The notes below the pieces were generated by a model. That model did no database searches. It was given only the letters and a program-made list of their open reading frames with translations, and was not told the origin of the DNA. The translations under genes were made by a program, and so were the position numbers. Below, in pieces: positions 54,635 through 62,802 of a stretch of DNA of 64,000 bases; positions within the stretch are counted from its first letter, which is position 1; every line of letters begins with the position of its first letter. The stretch is from positions 1,736,001 to 1,800,000 of the forward strand of contig NZ_CP100128.1 in NCBI RefSeq assembly GCF_024207115.1, read 5' to 3'. Origin of the DNA: Chromobacterium sp. IIBBL 290-4 (lineage in GTDB: Bacteria > Pseudomonadota > Gammaproteobacteria > Burkholderiales > Chromobacteriaceae).

Positions 54635-55843
54635 ATGCCTCTCAATGCCAATAGCGCCGGCGTGCTTGCCGGCAAGTTCACCATCCCCGCCGGCGTGCCG
54701 GCCGGCGCCAAGCGCGTCGAGTTCATCGGCGCCGGCGGCAGCCGCGGCGAGGCCGTGTTTGTCGGCCAGGGCGAGCTGCAAACCAACTTGCGCCGTCTGG
54801 TGACTCGGATTACCGAAACCCGCTGGCAGGTCGACCCGCTGGCGCAAACCTTCACGCTGAATGCCGATACCCAGCTGGGCGGCGTCGAACTGTGGTTCAC
54901 CGCCAAAGGCGCCAGCCCGGTAGTGGTGCAAATCCGCGAGACCGCCAGCGGCGTGCCCACCCGCGCGGTGCTGGCGGAGGCGCGTCTGCAGCCGGCGGAC
55001 ATCTCGCTGGCCGGCCCCACCCGCTTCCAGTTTGTCGCGCCGGTGTGGCTGCAAGGCAGCGTCGAATACGCGCTGGTGGCGCTGTGCGACGATGCCGACG
55101 CCGCGCTGGCCATCGCCGAGCTGGGCAAGTGGGACAGTGCGGCCAACCGCTGGGTGACCAGCCAGCCCTACCAGGTGGGCGTGCTGTTGTCGTCCAGCAA
55201 TGCCAGCACCTGGACCGCGCACCAGGACCGCGACATGGCGTTCCGCCTGCTGGCCGCCAGCTATGCGGTCACGGTCAAGACGCTGGATCTGGGCAAGGTG
55301 GCGGTGCAGAACGCCACCGATCTGATGCTGCTGTCGTTGTCGGACAGCCCCGTGGCGTCCGCGCGGGTCGAATACAGCCTGGGCCTGCCGGACGGCGGCG
55401 TGGTGCAGGTGGCGGACAGCCAGCCGGTGCGCTTGCCCGCGCCCTTGAGCGGCCAGGTCAGCGTCACTGCCCGCCTGCTCGGCACCGAGCAAGCGTCGCC
55501 AGTGCTGTTTCCGGGCACTCAGCTGGTCAGCGGCCAGGTGGCGCAAAGCGCCGACTACGTCAGCCGCGCCATTCCCGCCGGCAACAATGCCCGCGTGCGC
55601 GTGGTGTTCGAGGCGCTGATCCCGGCCGGCGCCGGCGTGGCGGTGACCGCCTCCGGCATCGATCCCAGCGACGTGTTCCAGCCGGTGGCCTATCAAGGCA
55701 GCAAGCCGCAGGGCGACGGCTGGATGGAGATGACGCACGAACTGGCCTCGATCAGCGAAGCGATGGTGCGGGTCAAGCTGACGCTGAGCGGCAACAGCGC
55801 CGCGCGGCCGCGCGTGCGCAAGCTGCGCGTCATCGTGCTGTAG
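54635..55843 (+). CDS. T4-type wedge/fibre-attachment-like tail protein
   Basis: 402 residues. The segment WQVDPLAQTFTLNADTQLGGVELWFTAKG, then PVVVQIRETASGVPTRAV recalls the repeat seen in T4-like baseplate wedge proteins of the gp10 kind (DP-x-AQ-x-F, then V-x-IR-x-x-NGYPT). This resemblance is from memory and is distant. The rest is beta-rich, ending GSKPQGDGWMEMTHELA. It pairs with DUF4815 in other phage genomes, which supports a shared substructure. Confidence 0.5.
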   Translation: MPLNANSAGVLAGKFTIPAGVPAGAKRVEFIGAGGSRGEAVFVGQGELQTNLRRLVTRITETRWQVDPLAQTFTLNADTQLGGVELWFTAKGASPVVVQIRETASGVPTRAVLAEARLQPADISLAGPTRFQFVAPVWLQGSVEYALVALCDDADAALAIAELGKWDSAANRWVTSQPYQVGVLLSSSNASTWTAHQDRDMAFRLLAASYAVTVKTLDLGKVAVQNATDLMLLSLSDSPVASARVEYSLGLPDGGVVQVADSQPVRLPAPLSGQVSVTARLLGTEQASPVLFPGTQLVSGQVAQSADYVSRAIPAGNNARVRVVFEALIPAGAGVAVTASGIDPSDVFQPVAYQGSKPQGDGWMEMTHELASISEAMVRVKLTLSGNSAARPRVRKLRVIVL

Positions 55844-55851
55844 GAGGCGAT

Positions 55852-56172
55852 ATGCCGGACATCCTGACGACGCCCCATCTCAACCTGCCGCTGCCGCATC
55901 CGGCCAATAGCCTGGCCGAGGATGTGCTGCGCATCCGCGACGCCTTTTCCGCGCTGGATCAGAAGATCGCCGGCCTGGACGCGCTGTTGGCCAGCGACGA
56001 TCTCAACCTCGACACCTTGCAAGAGCTGGTGGCCGCCATCAAGCGCGAGCGCGGCGATCTCGATCAAGCCGCCGCCCAGCTGCTGGAGCACAAGAACGCC
56101 GTCAATGCCCGGATGGCCGAGCACGACGCGCGATTGACAAACCTGGCGGCGCTGGCTTGCGCCGGCTTGTAG
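55852..56172 (+). CDS. Small coiled-coil tail protein
   Basis: 106 residues: LNLPLPHPANSLAEDVLRIRDAFSALDQKIAGLDALL, then a helical stretch (LDTLQELVAAIKRERGDLDQAAAQLLEHKNAVN) that should form a coiled coil. Function unknown; possibly a trimeric adaptor at the base of the repeat fibre encoded next. TAGGAGGCGAT precedes the start. Confidence 0.6.
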   Translation: MPDILTTPHLNLPLPHPANSLAEDVLRIRDAFSALDQKIAGLDALLASDDLNLDTLQELVAAIKRERGDLDQAAAQLLEHKNAVNARMAEHDARLTNLAALACAGL

Positions 56173-56184
56173 CCTGGAGGAACC

Positions 56185-57732
56185 ATGTCTAAAGACTTAC
56201 AGGATTACCGCGGCCAGCTGCTGGCGCGGATCAAGGGCCAACTGCTGGCGGCCGATTTCGGCAACGCCGGCGCAAGCGATCTGGTGATGCAGTCGGCGCT
56301 GCTCAAGGCCTACAGCTATGTCGGCAATCTGGACGCGCTGGATATCGATTATCTGCTGGACATGACGGCGGCGGATCTGGACAACCATCTGCAAGACGCC
56401 GCCAACAGCGCGCGCTTCGGCCAATTGCTGATGTCCACCCGCGCGGTCAAGGCGCTGGCGGCCAGCGCGCCCATCATGGCTGCCATCGCCGGCAGCGCCG
56501 CCGCCATGGCACTGCTGGCCGCCAATGGCCCGGCCACGGCGTCGATCGCCGACAATGCGCAGGCGATCGGCCAGCTGGCGCTCAGCGCCACGGCGATGAA
56601 GGCGCTGGCGGGCAGCGCGATCGCCATGTCCGCCGTGGCGGCGTCCTCGACGGCGATGGCCATCGTTTCCGCCTCCACCATCGCCATGACGGCGCTGGCG
56701 GCATCGACGCCGGCGATGAACGCGCTGGCGGCCTCGGCCGCGGCGATGTTCGCCATCGCCTCCTCGACGACGGCGATGGCTATCGTGGTCGCCTCGGCGA
56801 CGGCGCTGGCGGCGGTGGCGGGGTCTTCTAATGCAATGACTGTGGTGGCGGCTTCCCCGCTGGCGATGAATATCATCGTCGCCTCTCAGTCTGCGACGGC
56901 TGCGGTGGTCGCCTCCGTAGTGGCAATGAATGCATTGACGACGTCTGTGGTTGCCATGCCGATACTAGCCGGATCGTCGGCTGTCATGACTGCAGTGGCC
57001 GCCTCCGCTGTGGCGATGGCTATGATCGCGTCTTCTGCGGCTGCGATAGGCGTCGTGGTCGCCTCTACTCCGGCGATGAGCGCCATCGTGGCCTCCAATA
57101 CAGCGATGAACGTGCTGGCAGCCAGCCAGGTCGCGCGGTCGGCTCTGCTGGGGTCGACCACGGCCATGAGCATCATCGGCGGCAGCTCGATGGCGGTCGG
57201 CAAGCTGGCGTCTGGCATCGCGGGACAGGACGCGCAAACCATCGCAGACCTTGCCGCCGTGATCGCTTCGCCGGCCGCCTTGGCCGCTGTGGCGGCATCT
57301 TCCACTGCGATGACGGTACTAGCGGCATCTGCGGCGGCGATGACGGTGCTGGCTGCGTCTGCGACGGCGATGAACGCCCTGAACGCATCGGACGTCGCCA
57401 TGAATGCGCTGTATGCGTCGCCATTGACGACAAAGATCAGCTACACCTCCACCCAGCTTTGGAGCGCCGTCAATACGCTGCGTTCCGGCATCACGCTGTT
57501 TGTGCGCTTGACCACCAAGGCGGGCGTAGCGGGCTGGGGGGAGGGCAATAGCGTCAATGAATGGATGCTGTTTGACGGCGCGCAGATCAATTTCGCGGAG
57601 CGCAATGCGAACCCGTACAACCACTCTGGTTTGTCGTCCGCGCCACGTCTGCCGATGCGCCGCTGCGCTTCCACTTTGCAAATCCGTGTCTACCAGGCGT
57701 GTGAAATCGCCTATATCGCGCTGCCGGCATAA
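56185..57732 (+). CDS. Fibre-like protein built of about 32 decapeptide repeats
   Basis: 515 residues. An 84-residue N-terminal domain (SKDLQDYRGQLLARIKGQ, then ALDIDYLLDMTAADLDNHLQ) precedes about 32 ten-residue units at residues 85-412. The consensus is roughly x-x-A-M-x-A-L/V-A-A-S; one 8-residue break falls at about 345-352. A 103-residue C-terminal domain (GITLFVRLTTKAGVAGWGEGNSVNEWML, then ILQ-type end) is probably the tip. The regular hydrophobic/small-residue spacing suggests a solenoid or beta-helical shaft. I know no function for it; location suggests a long fibre. Confidence 0.7.
   Translation: MSKDLQDYRGQLLARIKGQLLAADFGNAGASDLVMQSALLKAYSYVGNLDALDIDYLLDMTAADLDNHLQDAANSARFGQLLMSTRAVKALAASAPIMAAIAGSAAAMALLAANGPATASIADNAQAIGQLALSATAMKALAGSAIAMSAVAASSTAMAIVSASTIAMTALAASTPAMNALAASAAAMFAIASSTTAMAIVVASATALAAVAGSSNAMTVVAASPLAMNIIVASQSATAAVVASVVAMNALTTSVVAMPILAGSSAVMTAVAASAVAMAMIASSAAAIGVVVASTPAMSAIVASNTAMNVLAASQVARSALLGSTTAMSIIGGSSMAVGKLASGIAGQDAQTIADLAAVIASPAALAAVAASSTAMTVLAASAAAMTVLAASATAMNALNASDVAMNALYASPLTTKISYTSTQLWSAVNTLRSGITLFVRLTTKAGVAGWGEGNSVNEWMLFDGAQINFAERNANPYNHSGLSSAPRLPMRRCASTLQIRVYQACEIAYIALPA
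56437..57420 (+). repeat. 30-bp coding repeats (decapeptide array)
   Basis: About 32 units of 30 bp encode variants of TAMNALAAS preceded by one variable residue. Units are diverged in DNA sequence more than in residue pattern, so the array is old or under selection for shape. Confidence 0.9.
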
Positions 57733-57743
57733 GGAAGATCTCC

Positions 57744-58451
57744 ATGAAGCAATTTATTTTCGACAAGACCACCCGTCGCTGCATCGGGTGCGTGGAAGGC
57801 GTTTTCGATGGATACCACGGGCAAGGCCTGTTGGTGGACGCGGACCACATCTCTCCAGACGTGGAAACCGATGACATGGGTAGTTTGTACCTGTCCGACG
57901 ATGGCGTAACGGTTAAACAAGACAGGACCGCGCAGCTGGCTCAAGCCAAGTCCGGCCGTAAAGCCCGCATCAAGGCCGAGGCGGCCCGGCTGATAGAGGC
58001 GACCGCATGGAAGCTGGAGCGCGCCCGCGAACGCGAAACCGCCGGCTGGGGCAGCCTGGCCGAGGTGGACGCGGTTCTGGCCGAGCGCGAGGCGATCCGC
58101 CGGTCGTCCAGCGCCGCCGAGCTTGCGCTGGACACGCTGACCGATGTCGCCAGCGTTCAGGCTTTCGCCTGGTCGGTCGATGTCCAGGTCGCCGCGCCGC
58201 GCCGGCTGACCCACAAGCAATTCCTGGCCCGGTTCAGCGACTCGGAAATCCAGGCCATGCTCAAGTCGGTTGCCGACAATTCCCCGCTGCGGCCCTGGTG
58301 GGAGCGTTTCAGCCTGGCCAGCGACATCAGCCTGGACGACCCGGCCACCCAGGCCGGAGCGCAGGCCATGGAAGACGCGGGCTTGATCGCCAAGGGCAGG
58401 GCTGCGGAGGTGCTGGGCAAGGCGCCGACCCAAGCGCCTGTCCAAGCGTAG
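57744..58451 (+). CDS. Fibre-associated protein of unknown function
   Basis: 235 residues. The short beta-rich N-terminus (FIFDKTTRRCIGCVEGVFDGYHGQGLLVDADHISPD) resembles starts of tail fibre partner proteins. A long helical region (residues about 70-125, KARIKAEAARLIEATAWKLERARERE) follows. It directly follows the decapeptide fibre, like a fibre chaperone follows a fibre. Last gene of the inserted block. Confidence 0.5.
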   Translation: MKQFIFDKTTRRCIGCVEGVFDGYHGQGLLVDADHISPDVETDDMGSLYLSDDGVTVKQDRTAQLAQAKSGRKARIKAEAARLIEATAWKLERARERETAGWGSLAEVDAVLAEREAIRRSSSAAELALDTLTDVASVQAFAWSVDVQVAAPRRLTHKQFLARFSDSEIQAMLKSVADNSPLRPWWERFSLASDISLDDPATQAGAQAMEDAGLIAKGRAAEVLGKAPTQAPVQA

Positions 58452-58902
58452 TGTGTTCACCGCTGCGCGCCCCGCTATTGGGGCGGCAGTTCCAGCCGCC
58501 CGGTCGGCGTAAAGTCGGCTTGGCGCTTTTCTATCCAGACCCCGCGGGAGAAATGCCGCTTTCTCCAGCTTTCTCCCGCGAGGAGGAGGGCTTTCAGCCG
58601 TAGGCCGTTTGAGAGCGTTCCCCCTTGCCTAGCCTAGGCCGAGAGGCGGGTTGCCGCAGGCAAGTTGCCATGTGGCAACACGCTCTTTCCCCGCCTGGTT
58701 GGCGCGCCCTGTTTTCCTTTCCATGTCTGCCGTGAACGGCGGGGAAACCCGGCGCCCTTGAGCGGGCAAACCACGCCGCGCATGCGCCGCCTGGCACCCC
58801 TCTCCCCTCGCGGGAGAGGGAGCGCCCCGCCAATCTTCTCTCGCCCATTTCCCTAACCCTGTTTAAAAGCCGCCGCCCACAGCGGTTTGGCACCATGACG
58901 CC
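58452..58902. other. Gene-free gap before the W gene
   Basis: No supported gene. It holds the REP-like CCCTCTCCC palindrome and the motif GTTTAAAAGCC (58861-58871). It marks the right edge of the block inserted between V and W. Confidence 0.55.
58797..58820. repeat. REP-like CCCTCTCCC palindrome, second copy
   Basis: CCCCTCTCCC-ctcgc-GGGAGAGGG, same family as 21115-21156. Confidence 0.6.
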
Positions 58903-59298
58903 ATGACAAAGCTAACCGACATCACCTCGCTGCACTGGCAGCCCGCGCTGCAGCCGCGCGGCCAGAAACCCGGCCCCAACGGTTTTCCGGACATCGTGGA
59001 GAACCTGGACGACATCCATCAGGCGCTGCGCATCATCCTGGGCACGCCCAAGGGCAGCGATCCGCTGCGGCCGGAGTTCGGCAGCGACCTGCACCGCTAT
59101 CTGGACTATCCGATAGACCGCGCCCGGCCGCATGTGGTGCGCGAGGCGGTGGCGGCCATCAGCCACCCGCGATACGGCGAGCCGCGCATCGAACTGGTGC
59201 GCGTGCTATTCAGCGTGGACGGCGACGCCAGCGCTCGGCTGTGCGCGCAATGGAAGCTGGCCGACGGCGTCATCCGCGAAACCGAGCTGAAGCTGTAA
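58903..59298 (+). CDS. W: Baseplate assembly protein W (GPW/gp25 family)
   Basis: 131 residues. The gp25 signature is clear: ENLDDIHQALRIILGTPKGSDPLRPEFGSDLHRYLDYPID (residues about 33-72). gp25/W is a wedge protein that starts sheath assembly and is shared by contractile phage tails, tailocins and type VI systems. It is the only W in the cluster, although there are two J. Start uncertain (weak ribosome site; another ATG lies 9 bp upstream). Confidence 0.92.
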   Translation: MTKLTDITSLHWQPALQPRGQKPGPNGFPDIVENLDDIHQALRIILGTPKGSDPLRPEFGSDLHRYLDYPIDRARPHVVREAVAAISHPRYGEPRIELVRVLFSVDGDASARLCAQWKLADGVIRETELKL

Positions 59299-59320
59299 GC
59301 CACCCGACAAGGACAAGATC

Positions 59321-60670
59321 ATGACGAGCAATGTGAGCAATCCGGCCGCCGCCGCCAGCGCCCTGGCCGACGCCTATCTGAAACTGGGCGGCCAGGAGCA
59401 ATACCCCAAGCAGATGGAGCAGCTGCTGACGGAGATGCTGGGCAATCGCCAAAGCGGCCTGGCCGCGGCGGATCTGCCTAAATTCATCGCTGACGATCCC
59501 AAGGCCATCGCCCAGGAAATGGCCGACGCCTACCAGAAAATGGCCGGCAAGCAGCTGTATCCGGGTCAGATCGAACAATTGCTGATCGACTTGTTCGCAT
59601 ACCGGGAAAGCCTGGTGCGCGCGGCCTTCAACGACGCCGGCCGGCAAAACCTGGTGGCCTTTGCCCGCGCGCCGATGCTGGATTATCTGGGCGAACTGGT
59701 GGGCGTGACGCGCCAGCCGGCCCAGCCGGCCATGGCCAAGGTCAAGTTCACTTTTCCTGCCTATGCCGGCGGCGCGCGGCAGGTGCAGGTGCGCATGGGA
59801 ACGCGCGTGTCCGGCAATTCCGATATCCAGTTCCAGACCACTGCCCAGTTGACAGTGGATCTGGGTGATCAGCCGCAACCCGCTGATTGCGATGTGGTGG
59901 CCACGGTGCCGGGCGAGATCGGCAATTTGCTGCAGGCCAGTGATTTGAACCAACTGCTGGACGATGTCGGCGTCAAGGTGGGGGTGGTCTGCGTGAAAGC
60001 GCCGTGGGGCGGGGCCGAGGCGGAAGACGACGAGCATCTGCGCCAGCGCATCCGCCAGGCGCCGGAATCATTCAGCGTGGCCGGCAGCGCCGCCGCCTAT
60101 CGTTTCCACGCGCTCAGCGCCAGCCCGGACATTGTCGATGTGGCGGTGGTGAGCCAGTCCAGCCTGCCGGACGACGATCCCCTGAAGGCAGAAATCAAAG
60201 CCGGAGAAGTGAGACTGTTTCCCTTGTTCGTCGGCAATGGCGCGGGCCAGGCGGCGCCGGTCCCCGGCGACCCCCGGCCGCCGGAAGAGGCCGATCCGCA
60301 ATTGCGCAAGGTATGGCTGGCTTGCAGCGCCGACAAGGTGCGGCCGTTGACCGACAAGGTCACCGTGCGCCGTCCGCCCACCGAACACTTCGACGTCGAG
60401 GCCTTGTTGCAAACCTATGCCGGAATGGATGGCGAGCTGGTCAAGCAAAAGGCTCGCGCCGCGCTGCAGGCCTATCTGGACGAGCGGCAAAACCAGCTGG
60501 GCCGCGACATTGTGCCATCGCAACTGGTGGCGGCCCTGTCGGTGCCCGGCGTATATCAGGTGAAGCTGCTGCAGCCCGCCCAGGCGAAAACCGTGGCCAG
60601 CTACGCTTGGTCCAGCTGCGCGTCGGTGAGCGTGGATCTGGATAAAGACAACGGCGGCAGCCATGACTGA
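59321..60670 (+). CDS. J: Baseplate J-like protein, copy 2
   Basis: 449 residues. Same gpJ/gp47 features as copy 1 (YPGQIEQLLIDLFAYRESLVRAAFNDAGRQNLVAFA, EAEDDEHLRQRIRQAPESFSVAGSAAAYR). An extra 25-residue Pro/Asp-rich stretch (GDPRPPEEADPQ region, about 310) is absent from copy 1. The order W-J-I here is the normal P2-like order, so this copy is probably the ancestral one. AAGGACAAG precedes the start. It overlaps the next gene by 8 bp. Confidence 0.92.
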   Translation: MTSNVSNPAAAASALADAYLKLGGQEQYPKQMEQLLTEMLGNRQSGLAAADLPKFIADDPKAIAQEMADAYQKMAGKQLYPGQIEQLLIDLFAYRESLVRAAFNDAGRQNLVAFARAPMLDYLGELVGVTRQPAQPAMAKVKFTFPAYAGGARQVQVRMGTRVSGNSDIQFQTTAQLTVDLGDQPQPADCDVVATVPGEIGNLLQASDLNQLLDDVGVKVGVVCVKAPWGGAEAEDDEHLRQRIRQAPESFSVAGSAAAYRFHALSASPDIVDVAVVSQSSLPDDDPLKAEIKAGEVRLFPLFVGNGAGQAAPVPGDPRPPEEADPQLRKVWLACSADKVRPLTDKVTVRRPPTEHFDVEALLQTYAGMDGELVKQKARAALQAYLDERQNQLGRDIVPSQLVAALSVPGVYQVKLLQPAQAKTVASYAWSSCASVSVDLDKDNGGSHD

Positions 60671-61373
60671 GCGCCGCGACGGCGCCGTGTCGCCCGTGTT
60701 GCGCCAGGATGCGCGCTTCCGGCCGCTGGCCGAGCTGGCGCGGCGGATGGGCGTGCCCTATGCCGAACCGGCGGTGGCCCAAACGCAGGGCCAGTTCGAA
60801 ACCACCGACCTGCTGGTGTACCTGGTGGACAGCGTCGAACCCGCGCTACTGCCCTTGCTGGCCGAGCAATTCCATGTGGCCGGAGACGAAGGCTGGCTGC
60901 TGGCCAACGGCGACGCCAAGCGGCGAGAGCTGATCAAGCGCGCCATCAGCCTGCATCGCTACAAGGGCACGCGCTGGGCGGTAACGGAAGTGTTCCGCGT
61001 GCTGGGCGTCAATATCGAGCTGACCGAGTGGTGGGAAAAGAACGGTTCAGGCGAGGCTTACACCTTCAACTTCACCGCCTGGGCCAACGACAACCTTTTG
61101 CCCGGCCAGGCCATCCTCAGCCCGCAATTGTATGAACGGCTGCGGCGCATGGTGGAGCAGGTGAAACCGGCGCGCAGCAGCTACCGCTTCAAGATCGGCG
61201 CGGCTTTTAGCCAGCCGCTGGGCTTGGCCGGCGCGCTGGGCAGCCTGGCGCTCAGCCGCCGCAGCGCCGACTGCCGGCCCAACCCGGCCAAGCCCTTATC
61301 GCAAGCCCTGCGTTGCGCCGGCGCGCTCAAGCCGCTGGCGGTGATGCGCCTACCCATGGAGATGAGCCGATGA
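60663..61373 (+). CDS. I: Phage tail protein I, copy c
   Basis: 236 residues. The gpI core TTDLLVYLVDSVEPALLPLLAEQFHVAGDEGW, then KRRELIKRAISLHRYKGTRWAVTEVFRVLG sits at residues about 46-120. It is closest to copy a. It is in the canonical position after J. Its stop overlaps the next start (ATGA). Confidence 0.88.
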   Translation: MTERRDGAVSPVLRQDARFRPLAELARRMGVPYAEPAVAQTQGQFETTDLLVYLVDSVEPALLPLLAEQFHVAGDEGWLLANGDAKRRELIKRAISLHRYKGTRWAVTEVFRVLGVNIELTEWWEKNGSGEAYTFNFTAWANDNLLPGQAILSPQLYERLRRMVEQVKPARSSYRFKIGAAFSQPLGLAGALGSLALSRRSADCRPNPAKPLSQALRCAGALKPLAVMRLPMEMSR

Positions 61374-62086
61374 GCAGCACCCCCTTGATTCCGCAGATCC
61401 TCGATGGCGGCCTGGCCGCCATTCAGTTGGCCAGCCATGACGGCATGCGGCTGCGGATCACCCATATCGCGCTGGGCGACCAAGGCTACACGCCCGACCC
61501 GTCCCAGGCCGCGCTGAGGCATGAGGTGGTCCGCTACCCCATCGCCGACGGCAAAAGCGAGGGCCCGCGCCAACTGCACCTGACCGCGCTGGCCAACGAC
61601 GCCACCGAGTTCTGGGTGCGCGAAGTGGCCTTCATCCTGGAGGGTGGGCAAACGCTGGCCGTCTGGTCCGATCCGCAACAGGCGCTGGCCTATAAGCAGG
61701 CCAATCTGGAGCTGTTGCTGGCCTTCGACCTGGCCCTGTCCGGCGTGCCGGCCGGCAGCGTCACCGTCGAATCCACCGGCGCCGGGCTCAACCTGTCCCT
61801 GGGCGAGGAGCTGGCCAGCTTCGCCGCCGCCCAGATTGGCGAGATGCAGCGCGGGCTGGGCCGGGACGACAGCCTGCGGCAGCACCAGGCGAGGTTGGAC
61901 CGCACCGAACAAAGACTGGATGGCCACGATCGTCAACTGAACGACCAGAACAATGCCTTGCTGGACGCCGACCAGCGCGCCCGGCATCGCCATGAAGAAT
62001 TGCTGGAACTGGCAACCGCCCAAGCCGCGGCCTTAGTCCAGCTGCAATGCCTCACCCTGAATCAAACCGTTTTGCATTCCCGTTAA
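61370..62086 (+). CDS. Tail-collar fibre N-terminal protein with coiled coil
   Basis: 238 residues. The N-terminal attachment domain (IPQILDGGLAAIQLASHDGMRLRITHIALGDQGYTPDPSQAALRHEVVR, then FWVREVAFILEGGQTLAVWSDP) is of the gpH/DUF3751 type. Residues 165-235 are a coiled coil (RQHQARLDRTEQRLDGHDRQLNDQ). It stops without a receptor domain; that domain appears to be encoded by the next gene, so the fibre is split in two chains. It is coupled to I copy c. Confidence 0.75.
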   Translation: MSSTPLIPQILDGGLAAIQLASHDGMRLRITHIALGDQGYTPDPSQAALRHEVVRYPIADGKSEGPRQLHLTALANDATEFWVREVAFILEGGQTLAVWSDPQQALAYKQANLELLLAFDLALSGVPAGSVTVESTGAGLNLSLGEELASFAAAQIGEMQRGLGRDDSLRQHQARLDRTEQRLDGHDRQLNDQNNALLDADQRARHRHEELLELATAQAAALVQLQCLTLNQTVLHSR

Positions 62087-62095
62087 GGAGAGAAC

Positions 62096-62791
62096 ATGAG
62101 TTTGGAACAACAAGTCGCCGCGCTGGTGACGGCGTCAAACAACCTGACCGGCATGGTGGCCGGCAAGCAAGCCGATATCGACGCCAAAGTGGCGGCCAAA
62201 ACGGCAGAGCTGGATGCGTGGAAAAGCAGCGTTGTAGAGGTGATCAACGGAGTAGAGGTTATCAAGGCTGGGGGACTCTATCAGTTTAAGCGCAGCCTTC
62301 ATATCGAAACCGGTGGGTGGCCTGCATGCAATACCACGCCTTCAGGTCCTACCTATGTTCAATTGCTTGAATTTACCGCTGGTGCAGTAGAGGGCTCATT
62401 TTTCGAGATCAATGTTCATAAAGCACACCGCGGAATGGGGTACGCCGGTTACTATGAGTATGTAGAGTTGCGTGGTACGTATTGGTATGACGGTATTGGC
62501 GGGATTGCCCGTAAATTCTCTAATGGGGAGGATAAAATTAGTTTGTATACGTCGGATGCCACCAATGTTAGCAATGTCATTCCCCTGCCTTTGACAGGGG
62601 CACCAGTTCCTTTTGCAGTAAAACAGATTGCAAATGATGGTAATGATAAAAAATATGCATTAATGCTTGTTTGCAACCCAGAATGCGGTGCGGATGAATT
62701 TTTGGGAATATCGGTACGATATTCTGATCCTCATGCTAAGCCTGCAGCAAATTTTGCTTCCTTGGTCAAGCCGACCTACCCCAATTTATAA
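62096..62791 (+). CDS. Putative receptor-binding fibre tip, low-GC
   Basis: 231 residues. Residues 1-50 are helical (QQVAALVTASNNLTGMVAGKQADIDAKVAAKTAELD) and would continue the coiled coil of the preceding protein. From residue about 55 the protein is beta-rich with many Tyr and Gly. From about base 62265 the DNA is clearly poorer in G+C than its neighbours, typical of exchanged receptor-binding modules. AAGGAGAGAAC precedes the start. I do not recognise the C-terminal domain. Confidence 0.65.
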   Translation: MSLEQQVAALVTASNNLTGMVAGKQADIDAKVAAKTAELDAWKSSVVEVINGVEVIKAGGLYQFKRSLHIETGGWPACNTTPSGPTYVQLLEFTAGAVEGSFFEINVHKAHRGMGYAGYYEYVELRGTYWYDGIGGIARKFSNGEDKISLYTSDATNVSNVIPLPLTGAPVPFAVKQIANDGNDKKYALMLVCNPECGADEFLGISVRYSDPHAKPAANFASLVKPTYPNL

Positions 62792-62802
62792 GGAATATGA
62801 AA

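Noticed and set aside
53804..55738. 644-codon minus-strand frame inside the tail cluster
   Set aside because: Antisense to DUF4815 and the wedge-like gene; His/Gln/Gly-rich with no recognisable domain.
58594..58896. 100-codon minus-strand frame in the gap before W
   Set aside because: No ribosome site, Arg-rich composition and overlap with a palindromic repeat.
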